DNA of 64,000 nucleotides, from the NCBI GenBank assembly GCA_015491905.1, contig WGGC01000041.1:26758-90757 (forward strand), read 5' to 3'. Positions within the stretch are counted from its first letter, which is position 1; every line of letters begins with the position of its first letter. Under the pieces are notes generated by a model that was not told the origin of the DNA, ran no database searches, and saw only the letters and a program-made list of their open reading frames with translations. Below are positions 39,872-48,011 of this stretch, piece after piece. A program made the position numbers and the translations under genes. The DNA comes from Bacteroidales bacterium (GTDB taxonomy: Bacteria > Bacteroidota > Bacteroidia > Bacteroidales > F082).

Positions 39872-41059
39872 TTAATCTAAAATTTCAGTTACCTGACCTG
39901 CACCAACAGTACGTCCACCTTCACGAATTGCAAAACGCAATCCTTTATTCATGGCAATATCAGCAATTAGTTTTACCTCAATAGTAAGGTTATCACCAGG
40001 CATTACCATTTCAACACCATCAGGAAGGAAAATTTCACCAGTAACATCAGTTGTCCTGAAATAAAATTGAGGACGATATTTATTATGAAAAGGAGTATGA
40101 CGTCCGCCTTCTTCTTTTTTCAAAATATAAACTTCAGCTTTAAAGTGATTATGAGGGGTTACAGTGCCAGGAGCAGCTATTACCATTCCTCTTTTAATTG
40201 ATTCCTTATCAACACCGCGAAGTAATAAACCAGCATTATCACCGGCACGACCTTCGTCAAGAATTTTACGAAACATTTCAACACCGGTTACGACTGATTT
40301 TAATTTTTCAGCACCCATACCAATAATATCAACAGGATCTCCAGTATGAATAACACCAGTTTCAATTCTTCCGGTTGCAACAGTTCCACGTCCTGTTATT
40401 GAGAAAACATCCTCAACAGGCATTAGGAAAGGCTTTTCATCATCACGAACAGGTAATGGAATCCATGTATCTACAGCCTCCATTAATTCGAAAATCTTTT
40501 CAACCCATTTTGGTTCTCCGTTTAATGCTCCAAGAGCAGAACCTTGAATAATAGGAGTATTATCTCCATCAAATTCATAAAAATTTAACAGGTCACGAAT
40601 TTCCATTTCTACTAATTCAAGCAGCTCTTCATCGTCAACCATATCAACTTTATTCATAAAAACAACAATGCGAGGAACGCCAACCTGACGTGCTAACAAA
40701 ATGTGTTCTCTGGTCTGAGGCATTGGACCATCAGTAGCAGCAACAACCAATATTGCACCATCCATCTGGGCAGCACCTGTAACCATGTTTTTCACATAAT
40801 CAGCATGACCCGGACAGTCAACATGAGCATAATGACGATTGTCAGTTTGATACTCAACGTGCGCAGTATTAATTGTAATACCCCTTTCCTTTTCTTCTGG
40901 AGCATTGTCAATAGAATCAAATGACGCAAAATCTGCCAAACCTTTGTCTTGAAGCGTTTTAGTAATGGCAGCAGTCAAGGTGGTCTTTCCATGATCCACA
41001 TGACCAATAGTTCCAATGTTTACGTGCGGTTTGGAACGTTCAAATTTTTCTTTAGCCAT
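39872..41059 (-). CDS. tuf: Translation elongation factor Tu
   Basis: A 395-aa EF-Tu. G1 loop [10 protein letters not shown]3 DCPGHADY, G4 NKVD, and the C-terminal FRTTDVTG are all intact. The open frame extends upstream through two tRNA genes to 41215, but the true start is the ATG at 41059 ([16 protein letters not shown]). It delivers aminoacyl-tRNA; the four upstream tRNAs are probably in the same transcript. Confidence 0.98.
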   Translation of the reverse strand: MAKEKFERSKPHVNIGTIGHVDHGKTTLTAAITKTLQDKGLADFASFDSIDNAPEEKERGITINTAHVEYQTDNRHYAHVDCPGHADYVKNMVTGAAQMDGAILVVAATDGPMPQTREHILLARQVGVPRIVVFMNKVDMVDDEELLELVEMEIRDLLNFYEFDGDNTPIIQGSALGALNGEPKWVEKIFELMEAVDTWIPLPVRDDEKPFLMPVEDVFSITGRGTVATGRIETGVIHTGDPVDIIGMGAEKLKSVVTGVEMFRKILDEGRAGDNAGLLLRGVDKESIKRGMVIAAPGTVTPHNHFKAEVYILKKEEGGRHTPFHNKYRPQFYFRTTDVTGEIFLPDGVEMVMPGDNLTIEVKLIADIAMNKGLRFAIREGGRTVGAGQVTEILD

Positions 41060-41109
41060 AGTAAAAATGTTAAAATTTAAATTGTTTTTTTCTTTTATTT
41101 CCCTTCTTG

Positions 41110-41181
41110 AGCCGAGGACGAGAATTGAACTCGTGACCCCTTCCTTACCAAGGAAGTGCTCTACCCCTGAGCTACCCCGGC
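41110..41181 (-). tRNA. tRNA-Thr(GGT)
   Basis: A 72-nt tRNA with acceptor GCCGGGG/CCTCGGC (one G-U), anticodon stem CTTCC/GGAAG around TTGGTAA (anticodon GGT). Fourth tRNA of the string before tuf. Confidence 0.95.
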
Positions 41182-41187
41182 AATTTG

Positions 41188-41260
41188 AGCGGGAAACCGG
41201 GCTCGAACCGGCCACCTACAGCTTGGAAGGCTGTCGCTCTACCACATGAGCTACTCCCGC
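41188..41260 (-). tRNA. tRNA-Gly(TCC)
   Basis: A 73-nt tRNA with acceptor GCGGGAG/TTCCCGC, anticodon stem ACAGC/GCTGT around CTTCCAA (anticodon TCC), T-loop GGTTCGAGCCC. Only six bases separate it from tRNA-Thr(GGT). Confidence 0.95.
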
Positions 41261-41340
41261 ATTACAAATCCCAAGATTAAAGCCTAAAGTTTAAAGCTGA
41301 TCTCTGATTCACTTCTCACTTTTCTTTCTTCTTGTTCTGG

Positions 41341-41422
41341 TGGGGGGAGGAGGATTCGAACCTCCGAAGGCTAAGCCAACAGATTTACAGTCTGCCCCGT
41401 TTGACCGCTTCGGTATCCCCCC
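41341..41422 (-). tRNA. tRNA-Tyr(GTA)
   Basis: An 82-nt class II tRNA with acceptor GGGGGGA/TCCCCCC, anticodon loop CTGTAAA (anticodon GTA), a long variable arm and T-loop GGTTCGAATCC. Confidence 0.95.
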
Positions 41423-41447
41423 ATTTTCTCAATATGTTAATGAACTG

Positions 41448-41521
41448 AGCCAGCAGAGGGATTCGAACCCCCGACCGGCTGATTACAAATCAGCTGCTCT
41501 GGCCAACTGAGCTATGCTGGC
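41448..41521 (-). tRNA. tRNA-Thr(TGT)
   Basis: A 74-nt tRNA with acceptor GCCAGCA/TGCTGGC, anticodon stem GCTGA/TCAGC around TTTGTAA (anticodon TGT). First tRNA of the string before tuf. Confidence 0.95.
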
Positions 41522-41588
41522 AGTTTATTTACTTACTGTGCCGGCGAAACTTCACTTTATTAACAGTACTTTCAGAACTTTTTTAAAT

Positions 41589-41622
41589 AAAAGCAGACCT
41601 CTTCTCAAAAAGGTCTGCAAAA
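41589..41622 (-). terminator. Terminator after hpf
   Basis: On the minus strand GCAGACCT pairs with AGGTCTGC and is followed by TTTTATTT. It separates rpsU-xerC-hpf from the tRNA-tuf operon. Confidence 0.8.
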
Positions 41623-41673
41623 ATAGAATGTTTAATTGAATTTACCAAACGTTTTTAAATAAAATTTTTAAAT

Positions 41674-41970
41674 TTATTTTTTGAATCGTTCCTTATGTTT
41701 TTCCAACTGTTTTTTCAGCGCATCAACGGCCATATCTGTAGCACCTTCAAAAGTTTTACTTTGCTTTTTTGCAAACAACTCTTCACCTTTTAAAAGTATC
41801 CTGATCTCAGCAACCTTATTTTCCCTGTTTTCAGAATTGTCAATCTTTAAAATTACATCAGATCCCATAACTCCTTCATGGATAGCAGATAACTTCTGTA
41901 CTTTCTTTTCTATAAAACTGTCTAACTTCTGATCGGTTTTAAAATGAACCGAATTAATCTTGATATTCAT
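41674..41970 (-). CDS. hpf: Ribosome hibernation-promoting factor (short HPF/RaiA type)
   Basis: A 98-aa sigma-54-modulation family protein (MNIKINSVHFKTDQKLDSFIEKKVQKL, ending in DALKKQLEKHKERFKK). Short form without the C-terminal dimerisation domain. It binds the ribosomal decoding site in slow growth. It begins one base after xerC ends, so they are cotranscribed. Confidence 0.9.
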   Translation of the reverse strand: MNIKINSVHFKTDQKLDSFIEKKVQKLSAIHEGVMGSDVILKIDNSENRENKVAEIRILLKGEELFAKKQSKTFEGATDMAVDALKKQLEKHKERFKK

Positions 41971-41971
41971 G

Positions 41972-42868
41972 TCATCCTCCTTTTTTTATATGGGCCCTCG
42001 GATGGGCCTGTTTATATATTGATTGTAACTGTTCTATTGTTGTATGTGTATATACCTGGGTGGCAGCTAAACTTGAATGACCCAGCAAATCTTTTATAGC
42101 ATTAAGCCCCGCTCCATTATTTAATAAGTGTGTGGCAAAACTGTGGCGTAAAACATGTGGACTTCTTTTTCCACTTGTAGCTCCGCTTAAAGCCAAATGC
42201 ACAATTCTATATATCATCTTAGGATATGCCTTTTGTCCCTTTTTGGTAACAATAAGATTTACCGGTCCATTTGGAAACACCTGATTTTTCTTATCTATAT
42301 ATTCTTTTATTTCATTTTCTATAGGTGTCGCCAACGGAATAACACGCTCTTTGTTTCGCTTACCGGTAACACGAAGCAAATGTTGGTCAAAATCAAAAGA
42401 ATCATTTGTTAGTGACAGTAATTCGCTTAAACGGATTCCTGTGTTATACAAAATGGAAAGAACTAAATTATTCCTCATTGTAATAAAATCTTTACTGTAA
42501 TCTTGCGAATCGAACAATTCATTCAATTGATTTTTTTCGACAAATGCGGGCAATGGCTTACCTTGTTTAATTGAAGTAATAAGTGCTGTTGGATTATTGT
42601 TTATTTTTCCTTCCGACAATAAATATTTAAAAAATGCCTTTAAAACACTAATTTTTCTATTGACTGTACGTGGCAACATCCCATTTTCCATCAAGAAAAC
42701 TATCCACGATCGTATCATTTCATCGTTTATTTCCTCCCATCGTGAAACGCCATAAGCTTCTTCCATATATGTAGTAAAAACATTCAAATCTTTCTGATAA
42801 GCTTTAAGGGTATGTGGCGAATATCGCTTTTCAAATTCCAGAAAATGTATAAATGGTGCGGTATCCAT
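41972..42868 (-). CDS. xerC: XerC/XerD-type tyrosine recombinase
   Basis: A 298-aa site-specific recombinase with an N-terminal SAM-like core-binding domain (1-95) and a complete catalytic set: Arg146, Lys170, His238, Arg241, His264 and nucleophile Tyr273. Its place between rpsU and hpf is a conserved core locus, so it is the chromosome dimer-resolution enzyme rather than a mobile integrase. XerC versus XerD cannot be settled here. Its own promoter appears to lie in the rpsU terminator. Confidence 0.88.
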   Translation of the reverse strand: MDTAPFIHFLEFEKRYSPHTLKAYQKDLNVFTTYMEEAYGVSRWEEINDEMIRSWIVFLMENGMLPRTVNRKISVLKAFFKYLLSEGKINNNPTALITSIKQGKPLPAFVEKNQLNELFDSQDYSKDFITMRNNLVLSILYNTGIRLSELLSLTNDSFDFDQHLLRVTGKRNKERVIPLATPIENEIKEYIDKKNQVFPNGPVNLIVTKKGQKAYPKMIYRIVHLALSGATSGKRSPHVLRHSFATHLLNNGAGLNAIKDLLGHSSLAATQVYTHTTIEQLQSIYKQAHPRAHIKKGG

Positions 42869-42873
42869 AAATG

Positions 42874-42922
42874 AAAAAACTTTGATTCAAAGATAAGATT
42901 TCTTTTACCTGAATCAAAGTTT
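42874..42922 (-). terminator. rpsU terminator hairpin
   Basis: AAACTTTGATTCA (right side on the plus map, 42910-42922 complement) and TGAATCAAAGTTT form a perfect 13-bp stem with a 20-nt loop, followed by a T-tract. It ends about six bases before the xerC ATG. Confidence 0.75.
42888..42918 (-). promoter_or_regulatory. xerC promoter embedded in the rpsU terminator
   Basis: On the minus strand TTTG (42918-42915) lies in the first hairpin arm, then exactly 19 bases, then TATCTTTG (42895-42888) running from the loop into the second arm. This is a full consensus match. The start site would be about 10-15 bases before the ATG. Confidence 0.65.
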
Positions 42923-42949
42923 AATTGTAATAAATTTCCTTAAAAAAAT

Positions 42950-43147
42950 TTAATTGCCTTGTTCGGCCTGGCGAAGTTGTTGAACATAAATCGCTTTCAT
43001 CTTTTGTTGTCTGCGTTTTACTGAGGGTTTAACGTACCGCTGTCCATCACGCAATGCGCGCATAGTGCCGGTTTTTTCAAATTTTCGTTTGAAACGTTTC
43101 AACGCTCTGTCAATGTTTTCACCTTCTTTTACAGGAATAATAATCAT
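42950..43147 (-). CDS. rpsU: 30S ribosomal protein S21
   Basis: A 65-aa bS21 protein (MIIIPVKEGENIDRALKRFKRKFEKTGTMRALRDG) with a basic C-terminus. It sits on the 30S platform near the anti-Shine-Dalgarno sequence; in Bacteroidota this region masks the anti-SD, which fits the weak ribosome sites seen across the window. Confidence 0.96.
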   Translation of the reverse strand: MIIIPVKEGENIDRALKRFKRKFEKTGTMRALRDGQRYVKPSVKRRQQKMKAIYVQQLRQAEQGN

Positions 43148-43201
43148 TGTAAATACCTTCTTTCTTTGTTAATTAATAAATAAAAAATGATTATCGGGCG
43201 G

Positions 43202-43209
43202 CAAAATTA
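43202..43209 (-). promoter_or_regulatory. Candidate -7 box for rpsU
   Basis: TAATTTTG on the minus strand fits TAnnTTTG, 54 bases before the rpsU ATG. Confidence 0.45.
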
Positions 43210-43255
43210 ATAACTTTTTCAATAGTATCATATTTTTAATTCACTTTTTTAAATA

Positions 43256-45490
43256 TTATGGCTTTACCTGATTTAAATATGCTTTATTTTTTAAATGATT
43301 TATCAAAAAATTTGTCATTCGGGTATATAAATGGAACCGTGTGTTTCCGCCATAAATGCCATGGTTCTTATTAGGGTAAACCATCATATCAAATTGTTTA
43401 TTGGCTTTTACCATATCAGTAATTAACTCCATGGAATTTTGAGGATGAACATTGTCATCAGCACTTCCAAAAATAAGCAGTAAATTCCCTTTTATCTTAT
43501 TTACATATGGTAAAGGTGAATTTATTTTATATCCTTCGGGATTTTCTTTCGGTGTACGCATATACCTCTCCGTGTATATATTATCATAGTAACGCCATGA
43601 AGTTACAGGTGCTACAGAAATAGCTGTACTAAAAACATCTGCACCTTTGGTAATTGCCAGTGAGGCCATAAACCCACCATAACTCCAGCCAAAAATACCA
43701 ATGCGGGAACTGTCTACAAATGGAAAGTTGCCAATAAGTTTTGCTGATTCAATCTGATCAGCAATCTCATATTTACCCAATTGCAAATAAGTCATCTTTT
43801 TAAATAGTTCTGTACGTGCTCCTGTTCCACGATTATCCACAGATATAACAACAAATCCTTTTTCTGCCAACATCTCAAACCAAAAATAATTGCTACCCGA
43901 CCAGCTGTTAGTAACAGTTTGTACTCCGGGACCACCATAAACATACATCAAAACAGGATATTTTTTTGCCGGGTCAAAATTTGGAGGCTTTATCATAAAA
44001 GCATTTAAATCAACTTGCTTACCATCAGGCAGGACAAACTCTTTAGAACGCAGGGTGAAAAATGTTTTAGGAGAAAGAGAATATGTTTCCATTTTCTTTT
44101 TTAACTTCTCGTTGCTTTCAATAACCCTGATTATCTTCCCTGTATAGTTGTTTACAGTAATTACCGGTGGTGTATTGGCATCGCTCCATACTCCTATATA
44201 ATAATTAAACGTCTTACTGAAATCAGCATCATTTGTCCCTTCCTTTTTCGAAACTGAATACATCTTACCTTTTAAATTCACGGCATATATACCTCTGTTT
44301 AATGGTGAGCTTTTAGCTGCCTGGAAGTATATCCTTTTCTTTGAAGAATTATATCCATATACTTTCATAACATCCCAATTTCCATTAGTAAGTTTCCTTA
44401 TCAGTTTACCATCCATATTATAAAGGTATATGGCATTGTAATTTCCCCTTTCTGAAGTAATAATAAAATGCTTACCATCAGGTAAAAACCTTAAATCATC
44501 AGTAATATCAATATAATATTTATTGGTTTCCGAATAAGCTACTCTTGAAATTCCTGAATCTGCATCTGCCAATAATATCTCCAGATGGTTTTGTAATCGA
44601 TTCAGCCTTTCAATAGCAAGAATATTTTTTGTTTTGGTCCATTTAATCCGTGGAATATACTGGTCAGTATTTTTACCAACATCCATATTACGAATCTCCC
44701 CTGAATCCAAATCATAAACTTTTATTTTTACAACAGAGTTAGCCTCACCTGCAACAGGATATTTATAAGTATAATAATCAGGATACAGCTTTCCGAAAAA
44801 AGTCAATGTATAACTCTTTACTTTGCTTTCATTAAAGTGATAGAACGCAATTTTTTTACTGTCGGGCGACCAGAAAAAGGCTTTGGTAAAACCAAACTCC
44901 TCTTCATAAACCCAATCGCAGGTTCCATTAATAATAAAATTCTTCTTTCCGTCCGTGGTAATTTGCTTTTCTTTACCTGTAATTAAATCTTTAACGAAAA
45001 TATTATTATCTCTTACAAAAGCAATCTTTGTGCCATCCGGAGAAAAATCTGCCAACCGCTGTTTGCCATGTTCCGACAACGGAGTCAGCTTTTTTGCTTT
45101 AGCATCCCAAACATAATCATACGAAATACGCGAATGACGATAAATTGCCTCAACATCCGTAGGAAAAATAAATTTCGTTTCATCCTTATTCACAACAAAA
45201 CTTCTAAATTTAATGGGCTTCTTTTTCCCTTTCGGAATCAAATCTTTTGCATTTACCAAAGTATATACAGAATCTCCGGTTTTGTAATCATACACTACTA
45301 CCGACCCCTTAACAATTCGTGTGTACTGTTTACCGTTATTTAACGAGTTTATTCCATATACTCCCTTTGGCGAAAAAGTATGTGTTGACCAGATATCTTT
45401 TAAAGTTATTTCCTTTTTCTTAGTCTGGGCCTTAACAGGTTGTAAACCTATTACAATCACTAAAAATACAACAGTTAAATATTTATTCAT
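43256..45490 (-). CDS. Dipeptidyl-peptidase IV-like S9 prolyl peptidase, exported
   Basis: A 744-aa S9 peptidase with a signal peptide (residues 1-21, cut after VKAQ). An N-terminal eight-blade beta-propeller (about 60-490, DPPIV_N) limits access, and the C-terminal alpha/beta hydrolase carries Ser603 (GWSYGG), Asp about 678-679 (SADDNVH) and His710 (NKNHG). It should remove X-Pro dipeptides from peptides in the periplasm. The Glu pair that binds the substrate N-terminus in DPP IV appears as DWVYEEEFG. Monocistronic, with a long upstream gap. Confidence 0.93.
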   Translation of the reverse strand: MNKYLTVVFLVIVIGLQPVKAQTKKKEITLKDIWSTHTFSPKGVYGINSLNNGKQYTRIVKGSVVVYDYKTGDSVYTLVNAKDLIPKGKKKPIKFRSFVVNKDETKFIFPTDVEAIYRHSRISYDYVWDAKAKKLTPLSEHGKQRLADFSPDGTKIAFVRDNNIFVKDLITGKEKQITTDGKKNFIINGTCDWVYEEEFGFTKAFFWSPDSKKIAFYHFNESKVKSYTLTFFGKLYPDYYTYKYPVAGEANSVVKIKVYDLDSGEIRNMDVGKNTDQYIPRIKWTKTKNILAIERLNRLQNHLEILLADADSGISRVAYSETNKYYIDITDDLRFLPDGKHFIITSERGNYNAIYLYNMDGKLIRKLTNGNWDVMKVYGYNSSKKRIYFQAAKSSPLNRGIYAVNLKGKMYSVSKKEGTNDADFSKTFNYYIGVWSDANTPPVITVNNYTGKIIRVIESNEKLKKKMETYSLSPKTFFTLRSKEFVLPDGKQVDLNAFMIKPPNFDPAKKYPVLMYVYGGPGVQTVTNSWSGSNYFWFEMLAEKGFVVISVDNRGTGARTELFKKMTYLQLGKYEIADQIESAKLIGNFPFVDSSRIGIFGWSYGGFMASLAITKGADVFSTAISVAPVTSWRYYDNIYTERYMRTPKENPEGYKINSPLPYVNKIKGNLLLIFGSADDNVHPQNSMELITDMVKANKQFDMMVYPNKNHGIYGGNTRFHLYTRMTNFLINHLKNKAYLNQVKP

Positions 45491-45955
45491 GTTTTTATAA
45501 TTTTATATCTTAATTTAATTACACAAATTATCTTTATCAGAAACTTTTTTAATATTATTTATTAACCTCGAAAATATATGTCCTTAATATTTTTAAAAAA
45601 GAAAGGTTTTAAACATTAAAGTTAAAATTAATAATTAATTAAAATGGTTTTTTTCTTCTACATAATTTTTTTAAAACAATATTTTTATCTCAACTAAATT
45701 TATTATATACCTATAAACCACCTATATACATTTTATATCAAAAAAACATCTTTAAACATCATAAAAAATTAAACTTGAACTATAAGCCTCAATTCATCCA
45801 CAGAAAAGATTTTCAAAGGTAAAAAATCATATTAAATAAAACTTTTTATAATTTCGTCAAAATTCTCCGAAGGTAAAATATAAAATTTTGCCGGAAAAAA
45901 TGTAGAATAAAATAAAGAACAGGCAATAGTTTTAAAATTATAAACAAAAAGCACA
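45491..45955. other. 465-base intergenic region
   Basis: Very AT-rich gap between the divergent S9 peptidase and DUF212 genes. I see no ORF, tRNA or strong hairpin. It should hold two opposed promoters; no clean TTTG-N19-TAnnTTTG match was found, only near matches such as TAATTTCG. Confidence 0.55.
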
Positions 45956-46414
45956 ATGGACAAAGGAATAATTTTAGGAAACAACATTTTAGATGTAGTT
46001 TTTGTTGCCTGGTTTGTAGCACAATTTTATAAAGTTATCACCAGCATTATCACCGAAAAAAAAATTACTCTAAAACGATTCTGGGAAACCGGTGGAATGC
46101 CCTCATCACACTCCTCTACTGTTTCGGCATTAACTACAGCAATAGGCATTTCACAGGGAGTATCATCAGTTTTATTTGCACTAAGTACCGTATTTGCTGT
46201 TATTGTTATGCATGATGCCGCCGGAATCCGCAGGGCAGCCGGAAAACAAGCAAGTGTGCTAAACCGTATTGGCCAGTCATTAAGTAAAATTTTCGACGAC
46301 CGCTTCAACGAAATTCAGCTTAAGGAACTCCTCGGCCATAATCCTGTAGAAGTTTTTGTTGGCGCACTTCTTGGAATTGCCGTTGCCTTTGTTATGCGCT
46401 TCCATCTGGTTTAA
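45956..46414 (+). CDS. DUF212 (YuiD-like, PAP2-related) membrane protein
   Basis: A 152-aa integral membrane protein with three or four helices and the family motif WETGGMPSSHSSTVSALTTA, followed by HDAAGIRRAAGKQASVLN. It belongs to the divergent branch of the acid-phosphatase/vanadium-haloperoxidase fold. Physiological substrate is unknown, possibly a lipid phosphate. Length is normal. Confidence 0.9.
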   Translation: MDKGIILGNNILDVVFVAWFVAQFYKVITSIITEKKITLKRFWETGGMPSSHSSTVSALTTAIGISQGVSSVLFALSTVFAVIVMHDAAGIRRAAGKQASVLNRIGQSLSKIFDDRFNEIQLKELLGHNPVEVFVGALLGIAVAFVMRFHLV

Positions 46415-46454
46415 ACTATTTTGTCATTAACACCACATATTAAAACATTTTTAC

Positions 46455-46462
46455 TACTTTTG
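46455..46462 (+). promoter_or_regulatory. Candidate -7 box for tRNA-Val(GAC)
   Basis: TACTTTTG, 16 bases before the tRNA. No -33 TTTG at normal spacing. Confidence 0.45.
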
Positions 46463-46477
46463 CGGCCGCTAAAAAGG

Positions 46478-46552
46478 GGGATATTAGCTCAGTTGGTTTA
46501 GAGCATCGCCTTGACAGGGCGGGGGTCACTGGTTCGAATCCAGTATATCCCA
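46478..46552 (+). tRNA. tRNA-Val(GAC)
   Basis: A 75-nt tRNA with acceptor GGGATAT/ATATCCC, anticodon stem TCGCC/GGCGG around TTGACAG (anticodon GAC), T-loop GGTTCGAATCC. CCA is not encoded. Second valine tRNA of the window. Confidence 0.93.
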
Positions 46553-46558
46553 CTATAC

Positions 46559-46589
46559 AGCCGGATTTTTCCCGGCTTTTTTATTTTTT
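46559..46589 (+). terminator. Terminator after tRNA-Val(GAC)
   Basis: AGCCGG/CCGGCT stem (6 bp, loop ATTTTTC) followed by TTTTATTTTTT. Confidence 0.75.
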
Positions 46590-46732
46590 GGCGGCCTGTG
46601 GCGCTGTCCGCTATAGTCCTCAGGGCAAAACACCGGTTCGCTAAAGGGTTTTCAGGGGCTCCTAAAGTCGCCCTGCCTCCCCTGGCGTACCGGTATTTTC
46701 CCCTTCCGGGCTGCCGCTGCCATCACCGGCCG
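46590..46732. other. GC-rich foldable island downstream of tRNA-Val
   Basis: About 64% GC by my count over 46591-46730, in otherwise very AT-rich flanks. Its ends are complementary (CGGCC at 46592-46596 with GGCCG at 46728-46732; TGGC at 46599-46602 with GCCA at 46719-46722). Internal pairings include CAGGGG/CCCCTG and the competing CAGGGC/GCCCTG. ACCGGT occurs twice. A frame on the plus strand is open through it but starts inside the tRNA, so it is not a convincing gene. It could be a dispersed repeat, a structured RNA or a mobile-element scar. The remaining bases to 46886 are AT-rich and hold only the next promoter. Confidence 0.6.
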
Positions 46733-46858
46733 AAATATTTCTCCTATCTCAAAACGATTTTATTAATAGTATTATTCCTCTGAAAATAACTTTAAAAATA
46801 AAATCAATATAAATCGCCATGAATTTAAACCCAAAACTATATTTCATTAAAATTTTAA

Positions 46859-46866
46859 TAGATTTG
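46859..46866 (+). promoter_or_regulatory. Candidate -7 box for the glycosyltransferase/sigma pair
   Basis: TAGATTTG fits TAnnTTTG, 20 bases before the ATG. Confidence 0.45.
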
Positions 46867-46886
46867 CCAACAAGTAAAATACCGGT

Positions 46887-48011
46887 ATGTCAACATTCAA
46901 CACTTTGGAAATCATATTCTTCCTAATCTTTGTATTTTCATTTGTTATTCAAATGACATATTACCTGGTTTTTTTCTCCAAACTTGCTTTTTATAGTCCT
47001 GAATTAAAAAATACTAACCAATTACCTCCTATTTCTGTAGTTATTGCTGCACGAAATGAATATCAACAGCTTAAAAACAATCTTCCGAAAATATTAAATC
47101 AAAATTACCCTGATTTTGAAGTCATTGTGGTAAACCACGCTTCCATCGACGATACAACTTCTTTATTAAAAGAATTAAATATAAAATATAAAAACCTAAA
47201 GGTTATACACATAGAAAAAGATCTAAATTTCTTTCACGGAAAAAAATTCCCCTTGTCAATTGGAATCAAATCGGCACAATATGATACATTATTATTAACT
47301 GATGCCGATTGCCAACCGGCATCGCAACAATGGATAACAAATATGGCGTCTTCTTATACCGGGAATACAGAAGTAGTTTTAGGATATGGCCCATATATTT
47401 CCCAAAAAGGACTCCTAAACAAAATTATACGATACGATACGTTTTTAGTTGCAATGCAATATTTATCCTATGCCCTGGCAGGAAAACCATATATGGGTGT
47501 TGGCAGAAATTTATCATATAAAAAAAATCTTTTTTATAAAAATAAAGGATTCACTTCTCATTATAATATAAGTTCCGGTGATGACGATTTGTTCATTTCA
47601 TCTGTAGCAAATAAAAAAAATACCCATATTGAACTTTCTCCCGAATCATTTATGTATTCCAAACCGAAACAAACATTTAAGGAATGGGTAACCCAAAAGA
47701 AAAGACATTTGAGTACGGGAGGATCATATCCTAAAAAATTTAAACTGTTACTGGGAACCTATGGAGCAAGCATTATTTTATTTTACATATTTCTTGTTGG
47801 AATATCCATAATTACAAAAGGAATACTATTATGGATTGTTTTGGGATTATGGTTTTTAAAGTGGCTAATACAATTTATAATTCATAAAAAAATCCTGACA
47901 ATTCTTAAGGAAAAACAATTATTGCTATTTTCGCTCTTATGGGAACCTGTTCACGCATTGGTTTTGCCCTTTTTAATTATTGGAAAGAAGAAAAAAAATA
48001 AATGGAAGTAA
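46887..48011 (+). CDS. Family 2 glycosyltransferase, membrane-anchored
   Basis: A 374-aa GT2 enzyme with an N-terminal helix (8-30), the GT-A domain (SVVIAARNEYQQL, nucleotide-sugar Asp in TDADCQP, and a GDDDLF acceptor region followed by a QKKRH Q/RxxRW-like motif) and two C-terminal helices. It likely adds a sugar to a lipid-linked or polymer acceptor at the inner membrane. It overlaps the sigma factor gene by ten bases. Sugar and acceptor are unknown. Confidence 0.88.
   Translation: MSTFNTLEIIFFLIFVFSFVIQMTYYLVFFSKLAFYSPELKNTNQLPPISVVIAARNEYQQLKNNLPKILNQNYPDFEVIVVNHASIDDTTSLLKELNIKYKNLKVIHIEKDLNFFHGKKFPLSIGIKSAQYDTLLLTDADCQPASQQWITNMASSYTGNTEVVLGYGPYISQKGLLNKIIRYDTFLVAMQYLSYALAGKPYMGVGRNLSYKKNLFYKNKGFTSHYNISSGDDDLFISSVANKKNTHIELSPESFMYSKPKQTFKEWVTQKKRHLSTGGSYPKKFKLLLGTYGASIILFYIFLVGISIITKGILLWIVLGLWFLKWLIQFIIHKKILTILKEKQLLLFSLLWEPVHALVLPFLIIGKKKKNKWK

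Noticed and set aside
41060..41215. Upstream extension of the EF-Tu reading frame
   Set aside because: The extension lies over tRNA genes and has no counterpart in EF-Tu; the conserved N-terminus begins at the ATG at 41059.
41016..41249. Plus-strand ORF of 77 codons across the tRNA cluster
   Set aside because: It is antisense to tuf, tRNA-Thr and tRNA-Gly. The peptide is the well-known spurious translation of complementary tRNA sequence.
41972..42868. Tyrosine recombinase as a sign of an integrated element
   Set aside because: It sits in a conserved rpsU-hpf core setting with no phage or conjugation genes and no flanking repeats; it is the housekeeping Xer enzyme.
46511..46783. Plus-strand ORF of 90 codons through the GC-rich island
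   Set aside because: It starts inside tRNA-Val(GAC) and reads through the terminator; no ribosome site, signal or recognisable domain. I treat the DNA, not the peptide, as the feature.
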